Part shown: positions 1-5,508 of the stretch, one piece after another
Layout of the letters: each line of letters begins with the position of its first letter
Position numbering within the stretch: position 1 is the first letter of the stretch
Assembly: GCA_027071965.1 (NCBI GenBank)
Contig: JALSYJ010000031.1
Location: forward strand, 1 to 5,508
DNA from: Robiginitomaculum sp.
Lineage (GTDB): Bacteria > Pseudomonadota > Alphaproteobacteria > Caulobacterales > Maricaulaceae
Reading direction: 5' to 3'
DNA length: 5,508 nucleotides
The notes under the pieces: generated by a model
Database searches by the model: none
What the model was told of the DNA's origin: nothing
What the model saw: the letters and a program-made list of their open reading frames with translations, nothing else
Made by a program: the position numbers and the translations under genes

Positions 1-110
1 TGGCCGGTCTCCCGGCTCAGTGCATCCAGGCTCTCGCCCCGCAGCAGCCGCAGCACCACCTCCTGCTTGCGCCTTGCCGACCAACGCTTCACCGATGATT
101 GCTTGCTCAT
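1..110 (-). CDS. IS3-type transposase OrfA-like protein, N-terminal fragment (cut by window edge)
   Basis: Only the first 36 codons are visible; the gene continues past the left edge, so this is a partial gene and not necessarily a broken one. The start is well supported: an AGGAGG ribosome site lies 5 nt before the ATG at 110. The peptide opens with MSKQSSVKRW and continues through basic SARRK and the stretch VVLRLLRGESLDALSRETG. This resembles the helix-turn-helix start of IS3-family OrfA or related stand-alone transposase subunits, which bind the element's ends. The DDE catalytic part, if present, would lie outside the window. The DNA is clearly richer in G and C than the glycosyltransferase gene beside it, which fits a separate origin. 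A non-transposase helix-turn-helix regulator cannot be excluded from so short a piece. Confidence 0.6.
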   Translation of the reverse strand, partial: MSKQSSVKRWSARRKQEVVLRLLRGESLDALSRETG

Positions 111-193
111 GGACACCTCCTGTCGCTCTCACTCTACGACCAAATATGTGTCTAGTATATTCGAGGGGCAATCCAAAGGAACCTTCTGAATGC
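111..193. other. Junction between the glycosyltransferase gene and the IS-like gene
   Basis: This 83-bp spacer goes from AT-rich sequence near 130-175 to GC-rich sequence below about 125, so one end of an insertion element probably lies inside it. I see no convincing terminal inverted repeat because the opposite end of the element is outside the window. There is no GC-rich hairpin followed by a T-run, so I see no intrinsic terminator for the operon here. Confidence 0.35.
116..121 (-). promoter_or_regulatory. Ribosome binding site of the transposase-like gene
   Basis: Minus-strand AGGAGG is a full match to the anti-Shine-Dalgarno core, 5 nt before the ATG at 110. It fixes that start and shows the fragment at the window edge is a real gene start. 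Confidence 0.7.
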
Positions 194-1237
194 TCACGTA
201 TCTATCGCTTCCCTGAAGCCTTTAATCATCTTCGAGAAAGCTCGTTTCTCCACATAATGCCGGTAGGCATTGTGACCGAGTTGGGCTGAAAAAGACTGGT
301 CAGTGCAAACTCTTTTCATTGCCTGCTCTATCTCATGCATTTTTTCGCATATAATCGCGTTCCTACCATGCTCAAGATTATAAAACTCAGGCCCATGTTT
401 GACATCGCGAAGTGTAATTACCGGGACGCCATAAGCTAGACTATGGAGAACACCAAGACCTACTGGGCTTGGTGAAACATAGGCATAAGCACGGGAAAAG
501 ATTTCCGCCAAAATTGCTGGGTCATCAACCCTGCCGTAAAATGTAACTTTGTGTGATACGCCATACCTATCTACAAGCCTTTTAAGACTGGCCTCTGTAC
601 CAGGAGCATTATCCGCGTCCTCCCCAACAATATTGAGGACAACATCATCTGGAATTCGGCCCTGCAGACGCGCAAATGCTTCAATAACAAAATCGACTCG
701 TTTTAAAGGTTGCAGGCGACCCACAAATAGAAGGCTTCTCTTTCTTGCGCTGCTGTAATCATGGTGGTTCGGCACGTGCATTGTATTCCACGCGATTACG
801 ATCTTCTTGGAATCGATGCCACTCCGAATCATACGATCAACTTCTTCATCGCCATACATTAATAGTCGATCAGCCCTTCTCATTATCCTATTTCGAACAA
901 TGCAGGCCAGCGGATTCTTGCTATATCGATGCCCCCATAAGATGTATTTTGGCCGCTTTTTCTTATATAGGGGAGCGAGATACTGAGGCCATGCAAGATC
1001 AAACATGGCGATGACTACATCAAAATCCCGGATCATCTTGTCGACTGGCGAACCTGGTTGATAATGGAAGCGCCACACATGCAACTGTGGCGTAATAACC
1101 TCGCGATATCGGTCACCCTCCTTCACACTTGGCCGCCCGGAATGCAAAACGACGACTTCGTAGTGCTCGGCCAAACCATTATAAACCGGTTTGCGATACT
1201 CCATAATTTCATTTTGCAAAATGAGGATAGATTTCAT
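194..1237 (-). CDS. GT4-like (glycosyltransferase family 1 domain) glycosyltransferase, 347 aa
   Basis: Predicted cytoplasmic, membrane-associated GT-B fold enzyme that transfers a sugar from a nucleotide donor to a growing lipid-linked polysaccharide unit. The N-terminal half (about 1-160) is the acceptor-side domain. The C-terminal half opens with the donor-domain strand FVGRLQPLKR (171-180), whose G-R-L and K-R are typical of GT4 enzymes, followed by NIVGED (202-207) and VTFYGRV (231-237). The usual E-x7-E nucleotide-sugar motif is replaced: the line is SPSPVGLGVLHSLAYGVPVI (255-274), with Ser255 region and His265 where glutamates are common. I recall SPG.VGL..HSLAYG-like variants in bacterial polysaccharide transferases, so this looks like a subfamily trait and not decay. 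The ATG overlaps the stop of the upstream membrane-protein gene by 4 bp (ATGA), and there is no strong ribosome site, so translation is probably coupled. Donor and acceptor sugars cannot be read from sequence. Confidence 0.85.
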   Translation of the reverse strand: MKSILILQNEIMEYRKPVYNGLAEHYEVVVLHSGRPSVKEGDRYREVITPQLHVWRFHYQPGSPVDKMIRDFDVVIAMFDLAWPQYLAPLYKKKRPKYILWGHRYSKNPLACIVRNRIMRRADRLLMYGDEEVDRMIRSGIDSKKIVIAWNTMHVPNHHDYSSARKRSLLFVGRLQPLKRVDFVIEAFARLQGRIPDDVVLNIVGEDADNAPGTEASLKRLVDRYGVSHKVTFYGRVDDPAILAEIFSRAYAYVSPSPVGLGVLHSLAYGVPVITLRDVKHGPEFYNLEHGRNAIICEKMHEIEQAMKRVCTDQSFSAQLGHNAYRHYVEKRAFSKMIKGFREAIDT

Positions 1238-2619
1238 TTTCCCGAGTTTCTTTTATAATTGACCACTGAATGATGAGATGATCTAAAACCAGTTGTAACT
1301 CGCCGCAGATAAGAAGAACGAACTAACGCTATCCAGACTGCAGTCCAGAAGGGCGCGTTTGAATTGAAATTTCCAAAAATTATACCCGGCTCAGCCATTG
1401 ATAGGATCAGACCGCTCAATATTACGAGGCGAGTGTCGGGCCAACTGAAAGCAGGAAAACCCGCAATAGTTTTTGGACGTTTTCCATTGTTCAACGCGAG
1501 CGAGAAAAGACGGGCAGCTAAAAAAATCATAGGTAAGAAGACGATAAGCCCAGACTCGGCGAGTATGTTAATCCAGGTGTTGTGTACGTTCCCAATGCCG
1601 TAAACCGACTCAATTCCTAACCCTTCTACACCCACACCATAAATAGGCGAAGAAGCAAACCGTTTTAGTCCAAATACCCACGAATCAATTCGACCTGTGG
1701 AGGCTTCATTCACCCTCGTGAGAACATCTCCCTTACTATCAAAGCCACGAAAAAAATTGTCAGGTAGCCACTCCGTTACATTCAGGGAAAGCACCAATAA
1801 AATAATGATGAAAAACATGGCCTTTGATGAAAAATGGATGCCGCGCGATACTGCAACGCCATAAATTGCCATCGCAGCCAATGTCATTGTGCCTCCACGG
1901 GCACTTGTAACAGCGATGCTTGCAATAGATCCAACGATAACAATTCCCGCGATAATGCGGGCCGTACGAGGCCTCAACTGCCCTCGAAGATATAGAGCGG
2001 CTGTAAGTAGAGCTGCAGGAGGAACCAAAGCACCCCATGTAGTGCTTTGCCCTGCAAAGCCGCCTCCAACAACACTACCCAGTTGAAGTACCCACTGTTT
2101 ATCCACCGCTGATCGAAGCCCAGTGGGATCAACAAGCTCTATAGGAGGATAGAGATTCGGCAGTATCCCACTATAAGCTGCTACAGGATAAAAGGAGGCA
2201 ATGGTGAAAACGGTCATTGTGACGGTTAGACTTTTAAACAGCCACTGATATGCCTGCGGTCTTACTCCAAATAGTGCGATCAACCACAACAACGGTTCCA
2301 AAAAATCTCTCATCTGGTTGAACCCTGCACCCGCACCCCCGGTTATCGTATTAGCAATAAATGCTGCAATAGCGCAGATACCAAGCCGCATGATGACGAT
2401 GATGCCTTGTGACTGAATTGCTCTGGGTATTCGCAACAGGCCTATAAAACACAATAGGCCAAACACTGTTATCTTAAGTTGGGGCAAAATCGTACTCGGC
2501 ACACCTGGCAGCCAGTATATCCCAGAAATAGACACGTAGCTTGCTATCAGTACCACATGAAGTTTGTCGCTAAGAGAGCAATGAGATGGCATAGCCCGAG
2601 CGGTTGACAGTTCTCTCAT
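1234..2619 (-). CDS. O-antigen ligase/polymerase family (Wzy_C, WaaL/Wzy-like) membrane protein, 461 aa
   Basis: Integral inner-membrane protein expected to join lipid-linked glycan units on the periplasmic face, either polymerising them (Wzy) or ligating them to an acceptor (WaaL). About 11-12 hydrophobic segments are visible, for example near 51-66, 73-91, 106-118, 129-148, 196-211, 222-239, 267-281, 354-375 and 397-416. The Wzy_C-type signature is present in order: TSARGG (238-243), then a loop with STGRIDSW (307-314), PIYGVGVEGLG (325-335) and VHNTWINILAESG (345-357), including the conserved His-Asn pair. Length fits the family. The start at 2619 has AAGGAG only 3 nt upstream, which is tight; a GTGGAG about 11 nt upstream may help, and the next Met (residue 10) has no ribosome site. 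It overlaps the following glycosyltransferase gene by 4 bp. Sequence alone does not separate polymerase from ligase; a place in a biosynthetic cluster slightly favours polymerase. Confidence 0.85.
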   Translation of the reverse strand: MRELSTARAMPSHCSLSDKLHVVLIASYVSISGIYWLPGVPSTILPQLKITVFGLLCFIGLLRIPRAIQSQGIIVIMRLGICAIAAFIANTITGGAGAGFNQMRDFLEPLLWLIALFGVRPQAYQWLFKSLTVTMTVFTIASFYPVAAYSGILPNLYPPIELVDPTGLRSAVDKQWVLQLGSVVGGGFAGQSTTWGALVPPAALLTAALYLRGQLRPRTARIIAGIVIVGSIASIAVTSARGGTMTLAAMAIYGVAVSRGIHFSSKAMFFIIILLVLSLNVTEWLPDNFFRGFDSKGDVLTRVNEASTGRIDSWVFGLKRFASSPIYGVGVEGLGIESVYGIGNVHNTWINILAESGLIVFLPMIFLAARLFSLALNNGKRPKTIAGFPAFSWPDTRLVILSGLILSMAEPGIIFGNFNSNAPFWTAVWIALVRSSYLRRVTTGFRSSHHSVVNYKRNSGK

Positions 2620-2622
2620 GAA

Positions 2623-2628
2623 CTCCTT
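2623..2628 (-). promoter_or_regulatory. Ribosome binding site of the Wzy/WaaL-like gene, short spacing
   Basis: Minus-strand AAGGAG ends only 3 nt before the ATG at 2619, shorter than the usual 5-9 nt. Translation may be moderate, or the alternative GTGGAG 11 nt away may contribute. No better start codon is seen within the first ten codons. Confidence 0.5.
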
Positions 2629-2666
2629 AACTCCACTTACAGTATTCGGTTTTCATTTCATATGTT

Positions 2667-2694
2667 TTTATAGATGCGTGAATAGTTTGTTGAA
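2667..2694 (-). promoter_or_regulatory. Weak candidate sigma70-type promoter for the Wzy-like/glycosyltransferase pair
   Basis: On the minus strand a TTCAAC (2694-2689) and a TATAAA (2672-2667) are separated by 16 bp inside an AT-rich 112-bp gap. The -10 matches consensus at five of six positions; the -35 is poor at three of six. The resulting leader would be roughly 40 nt. AT-rich DNA yields such matches by chance, so this is only a candidate for a second, internal start of transcription. Confidence 0.25.
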
Positions 2695-2701
2695 TCTATA
2701 A
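2668..2701. repeat. 8-bp inverted repeat in the AT-rich gap
   Basis: TTATAGAT at 2668-2675 is the reverse complement of ATCTATAA at 2694-2701, with an 18-nt loop. It overlaps the candidate promoter, so it could be an operator. The stem is almost all A and T and would be a weak RNA hairpin; there is no following T-run suited to a terminator. Chance occurrence in AT-rich sequence is quite possible. Confidence 0.3.
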
Positions 2702-2731
2702 CTATAATATAAACAATAATCAGAATATCCT

Positions 2732-4390
2732 TCATTTTACCGCAATCACCTTACCTGTTTTTTCGACTAAATGGTGATAAGCTCCAGAAGGTGATGCGTC
2801 TATCCAAACGGCCCCGTAATTGGGTATGCTAATTTTCACTTTTTTAATATATTTCTTTGGAGCAAAGGAATATATAAGCCACTCTCTGTTTGGTGATCTC
2901 CCCATAACCAAAGGCAAGGCAAATACAGGCAGTTCTGTCTCGTATTTCCAAGGCCGCGGAGGGTCTAAATTGGTATCTATTAGAAACCATCGATCTCTTC
3001 CCTGATATTCTCGAGGTACTACTGCTTGAAACGGATGCATGTGTGATTTATTGACAACCAATTTGCCCTTACGCCAAAATTTACGCAGTATTGGATTGGA
3101 ATAAACGTTATCTACAGCATTCATAATTGAAACGAAATATGATCCGGTTTTTGTCACCGTTTCTGTCGAACCCCTAAACTCCCTGACCACCCGAGGACGC
3201 AGCAACCACATACCGAATTGAACCATGCCAGAATAGCGGTCTGGGGTGTAGATTTGGCCAAGCGAGGCGTAGTATAAACGTTTATCGCTCGGATCACCGG
3301 CCACATGCCCATCCCAAACAGAGATCTCGAACCAGTACTTAGGGTTGAGTTTATAAATTTCTTTCTGCATGAATACCCAATTCATGGCTCGAATCTGTGG
3401 ACTCATCACCCAATAATCAGTATTCCGGTCCCAGTTGTGAAGGTAATACGGCGGACCACCACCATCCCATGCCAAGGGCCAAGGCGAGAACCGGCCCGGG
3501 GTATAAAGAGAATAATCCATCCAATTGGTCGAACGAGCAAAAAATGAACTACCAAATGCATTATAGCCAATAAATATCGCCTTATCTTTCCAGTGTGGAT
3601 TTGTCAATCCTTCTCGCATGCCTTCCTGTAACGCACGATAGCGTTCAATCCATGCATCCCCCATAATTTTGCGCTTGAAGTTATCATCTCGACCGATTCC
3701 GTATTTGGCTATATAACGTTTGTCCCGCTCGATCTCCGTCCATCGTAGTTTGACCGCTTCATTATTGGAGAGGAATATAATAAGCGGTGGGTCAGGATAC
3801 AGTTCCTGAAGTATTTCCATAATAGGACCAGCCGTCCATTTTCTACCCAACTCGCGCCAGTATTTCACTGGACCAAAAGGGGAGATCTTGGGAAGAATCT
3901 TATTATTCAGGTCCACCACGTTAGGATTTTTATCGGGGGGTAGATTGAAATAAGCCGGATCAGAAGTGAGCAAGTGTTCCCATTCTGTGCTGATGAAGGT
4001 TATTGGGAGTTTGAGCTCCGCTACCTTGTTGAGTGGTGCGTAGTAACTAATCCCTGTGTTCTGGCCGGGTCGAGGCATATTAAACCAAGGCAACAAATGA
4101 TGCCCTTTTCTAATCATCGCCACTTGATAATGAGGGGTATAACCATCCTTAGACATACCCTCATTCCAATGAGAGGCTAAGGGCAAAGGCTTCCCAATAG
4201 CATCGTTGTTTCCACGCAGTACCTCTTCTCGTATTTCTCTTGCTACTTGTTGGAGTACTTGTTCTGTGGCATGGCAGAAAGCAACGGGAAATAAAGCTAT
4301 CAACAGAAAAACAACACCCCCCCCTTTAGAAACAAATTCAAATTTTTTTTTGTCGGATATCAAACGGAACCTCCCAAAAAACGGATCCAT
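2732..4390 (-). CDS. Exported glycoside-hydrolase-like protein of unrecognised family, 552 aa
   Basis: I do not recognise a named family. Start chosen at the ATG at 4390 (MDPFFGRF), because GGAGG lies 7 nt upstream; a longer reading from a TTG at 4504 would only add 38 residues encoded mostly by the heptamer repeat. A Sec signal is clear: lysine-rich residues 14-22, hydrophobic core 26-38, likely cleavage after CHA (39-41), so the protein should be periplasmic or secreted. The body alternates predicted strands ending in acidic or aromatic residues: PITFISTEWE (129-138), PLIIFLSNNEA (202-212), KAIFIGYNAF (270-279), KYWFEISVWDG (351-361). Asn-Glu at 210-211 and Glu355 are placed as the acid/base and nucleophile would be in a clan GH-A TIM barrel, and the end (about 486-545) reads like a small beta-sandwich with WLIYSFAP and IPNYGAVWID. 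The context suggests a polysaccharide hydrolase or remodelling enzyme (inference). A9, G8 and T6 runs fall in the first 30 codons. Confidence 0.75.
   Translation of the reverse strand: MDPFFGRFRLISDKKKFEFVSKGGGVVFLLIALFPVAFCHATEQVLQQVAREIREEVLRGNNDAIGKPLPLASHWNEGMSKDGYTPHYQVAMIRKGHHLLPWFNMPRPGQNTGISYYAPLNKVAELKLPITFISTEWEHLLTSDPAYFNLPPDKNPNVVDLNNKILPKISPFGPVKYWRELGRKWTAGPIMEILQELYPDPPLIIFLSNNEAVKLRWTEIERDKRYIAKYGIGRDDNFKRKIMGDAWIERYRALQEGMREGLTNPHWKDKAIFIGYNAFGSSFFARSTNWMDYSLYTPGRFSPWPLAWDGGGPPYYLHNWDRNTDYWVMSPQIRAMNWVFMQKEIYKLNPKYWFEISVWDGHVAGDPSDKRLYYASLGQIYTPDRYSGMVQFGMWLLRPRVVREFRGSTETVTKTGSYFVSIMNAVDNVYSNPILRKFWRKGKLVVNKSHMHPFQAVVPREYQGRDRWFLIDTNLDPPRPWKYETELPVFALPLVMGRSPNREWLIYSFAPKKYIKKVKISIPNYGAVWIDASPSGAYHHLVEKTGKVIAVK
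4317..4324 (-). repeat. G8 homopolymer tract in signal-peptide codons (C8 on plus strand)
   Basis: Eight G on the coding strand encode part of Gly23-Gly25 of the exported protein. Loss of one base brings a TGA into frame about eight codons later; gain of one base opens a different frame across the hydrophobic core. G-runs of this length are classic slippage sites in phase-variable genes. Confidence 0.85.
4343..4351 (-). repeat. A9 homopolymer tract in signal-peptide codons (T9 on plus strand)
   Basis: Nine A on the coding strand encode Lys14-Lys16 of the exported protein. Gain of one base brings TGA into frame within two codons; loss of one base reaches a TGA after the G8 tract unless that tract gains a base, which would restore the frame. 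Confidence 0.85.
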
Positions 4391-4396
4391 AGGGAT

Positions 4397-4402
4397 TCCT
4401 CC
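4397..4402 (-). promoter_or_regulatory. Ribosome binding site that decides the start of the exported protein
   Basis: Minus-strand GGAGGA; the GGAGG core lies 7 nt before the ATG at 4390. This is near-ideal and sets the start downstream of the heptamer array, leaving only about 11 bp between the array and the site. Confidence 0.8.
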
Positions 4403-4413
4403 GTCCAGAACTG

Positions 4414-4502
4414 GATTCGTGATTCGTGATTCGTGATTCGTGATTCGTGATTCGTGATTCGTGATTCGTGATTCGTGATTCGTGATTCGTGATTCGTGAT
4501 TC
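4414..4502. repeat. Heptanucleotide tandem array, unit GATTCGT (plus strand), 12 perfect copies plus 5 bp
   Basis: Twelve identical 7-bp units occupy 4414-4497, then GATTC at 4498-4502 ends the array, about 12.7 copies. The coding-strand unit is ACGAATC. The array fills nearly the whole gap between wecB and the exported-protein gene and touches both: its last degenerate unit contributes two bases of the wecB stop codon, and its other end lies 11 bp from the ribosome site. Because 7 is not a multiple of 3, all three minus-strand frames are open and encode the same cycling peptide NHESRIT, while every plus-strand frame meets TGA once per 21 bp. The lack of any mismatch suggests recent expansion or active slippage. 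Similar short heptamer arrays are known as a dispersed repeat class in some cyanobacteria and proteobacteria. Confidence 0.97.
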
Positions 4503-5508
4503 AATTGTAAAAATCTTCTTTAAGAAATGCACAAATTCTCTCCGAGGATTTTCCATCCCAAAGCTCTGGTCTTGCGTTGTATTTCTGTTCGCCAGACAAC
4601 AGTTTGTTGAATTCCCCGATTATGCGCTCTCCCGATGTGCCTACAAGTACGTTCGTGCCTTTTGTTACCGTGACTGGTCTCTCTGTGTTCTCTCTCAGGG
4701 TCAGGCAGGGCACACCCAGGGCAGTGGTCTCTTCCTGTATTCCACCACTATCTGTCAATACCACTCTGGCATCCTTGAATAAATTCAAGAACTGCTGGTA
4801 AGGCAGCGCCTCTGTTGTAAGAATTTCTTCCGATAGAGGGATTCCAAATTTTTCCAGACTCTTCTTTGTCCTTGGATGAGCTGGAAAAATCAGGGGGATT
4901 TTTTGACTTACTTCGTTTAGCGCCTGAATCAGCTCTGTAAGAATATCTTTATCATCGACATTGGATGGCCGGTGCAGGGTAACCACGCCATATTCCGGGT
5001 ACCGTTCTTTCAGCTCCTCCGAAAGTTTCAGCGATTCCCTATCTGCCCTTTTTAGCTTTTCAACTTGATGGAACAGGTTATCGATCATTACATGGCCAAC
5101 GAAAAAAATTCTCTTTTCAGGCTTCCCCTCTGCAATCAGGTTATCCACACCGCTTTTTTCTGTGACAAAATATAAGTCTGTGATGGAGTCCGTGACGATC
5201 CGGTTGATTTCTTCCGGCATGGTCATGTCACCGCTACGGAGCCCGGCTTCGATATGTGCCACCTTAACATTAAGCTTCTTGGCGACAATGGCGCATGCCA
5301 GTGTCGAGTTTACATCGCCAACAACCATCACCAGATCGGGTTTTTCTTCTGCGCATATTGGCTCGTAGGCAGTCATGATTCTTGCTGTCTGTTCGGCATG
5401 GCTTCCGCTGCCTACATTGAGATGAAAGTCCGGCTTTGGTATTTCCAGTTCATCAAAGAATACATCACTCATACTGTTGTCGTAATGCTGACCGGTATGA
5501 ATGAGCTG
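4501..5508 (-). CDS. wecB: UDP-N-acetylglucosamine 2-epimerase (nonhydrolysing), 5' end cut by window edge
   Basis: Cytoplasmic enzyme interconverting UDP-GlcNAc and UDP-ManNAc, the precursor for ManNAc or ManNAcA units of surface polysaccharides. The reading frame is open to the right edge and begins there with QLIHTGQHYDNSMSDVFF, matching the family after roughly 30-40 missing N-terminal residues; 335 residues are visible, so the internal ATG at 5472 is not the true start. Counting from that internal Met, the catalytic set is present: Asp53 in VGDVNST, Glu75 in HIEAGLRS, Glu87 in MPEEINR and His167 in TLHRPSNV, with the same 22-residue spacing from Asp to the first Glu as in E. coli WecB (D95, E117). 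The UDP-binding DSGGIQEE (241-248) and ENTERPVT (261-268) follow. The TGA stop sits at the edge of the heptamer array. Likely first of the four genes seen here; its promoter is outside the window. Confidence 0.95.
   Translation of the reverse strand, partial: QLIHTGQHYDNSMSDVFFDELEIPKPDFHLNVGSGSHAEQTARIMTAYEPICAEEKPDLVMVVGDVNSTLACAIVAKKLNVKVAHIEAGLRSGDMTMPEEINRIVTDSITDLYFVTEKSGVDNLIAEGKPEKRIFFVGHVMIDNLFHQVEKLKRADRESLKLSEELKERYPEYGVVTLHRPSNVDDKDILTELIQALNEVSQKIPLIFPAHPRTKKSLEKFGIPLSEEILTTEALPYQQFLNLFKDARVVLTDSGGIQEETTALGVPCLTLRENTERPVTVTKGTNVLVGTSGERIIGEFNKLLSGEQKYNARPELWDGKSSERICAFLKEDFYN

Noticed and set aside
170..190. Hairpin terminator around CCAAAGGAACCTTCTG
   Set aside because: The stem would be four base pairs with a 2-nt loop and no T-run follows; too weak for an intrinsic terminator.
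4268..4290. Lipoprotein signal (VAFC) in the exported protein
   Set aside because: Phe directly before Cys39 does not fit the lipobox, where Gly or Ala is expected; cleavage after Ala41 by signal peptidase I is more plausible.
4414..4502. CRISPR array or replication iterons
   Set aside because: Units are 7 bp and directly abutting with no spacers, and there is no Rep or cas gene nearby; a simple tandem repeat explains it.
4391..4504. Real N-terminus of the exported protein at TTG 4504
   Set aside because: It would place 38 mostly repeat-coded residues before a normal signal peptide, with no good ribosome site; ATG 4390 has GGAGG at ideal spacing.
4489..4801. Plus-strand open frames over wecB and other genes
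   Set aside because: They lie antisense to well-supported genes, lack ribosome sites and have no recognisable protein features.

Overview
The window is an exopolysaccharide/O-antigen type gene block with every supported gene on the minus strand. It looks like a Gram-negative bacterium, most plausibly a proteobacterium. The reasons are a nonhydrolysing UDP-GlcNAc 2-epimerase, a Wzy/WaaL-type membrane protein, a Sec-exported glycosidase-like protein, a GT4-type glycosyltransferase, strong GGAGG ribosome sites and moderate GC. A species cannot be named from this sequence.

Layout in the direction of transcription (right to left): 5508-4501 is wecB, cut at its 5' end by the window edge. 4502-4391 is a short gap filled almost entirely by a perfect 7-bp tandem array of about 12.7 copies. 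4390-2732 is a secreted 552-residue protein that I cannot place in a named family; its layout suggests a TIM-barrel glycoside hydrolase. 2731-2620 is a 112-bp AT-rich gap with a weak promoter candidate and an inverted repeat. 2619-1234 is an O-antigen ligase/polymerase-like integral membrane protein. 1237-194 is a GT4-like glycosyltransferase whose start overlaps the previous stop by 4 bp (ATGA). 193-111 is a junction. 110-1 is the N-terminus of an IS3-type transposase-like helix-turn-helix protein running off the left edge, in visibly more GC-rich DNA.

Working model (inference): WecB makes UDP-ManNAc as a sugar donor, the glycosyltransferase builds the repeat unit at the inner membrane, the Wzy/WaaL-like protein polymerises or ligates it, and the exported protein trims or remodels the polymer. 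The IS-like gene marks an unstable cluster edge.

The most notable signal is three slippage-prone tracts crowded into about 190 bp at the start of the exported-protein gene: the heptamer array just before its ribosome site, then A9 and G8 runs inside its signal-peptide codons. This is the architecture of a phase-variable (contingency) gene, here possibly switching a polysaccharide-modifying enzyme.
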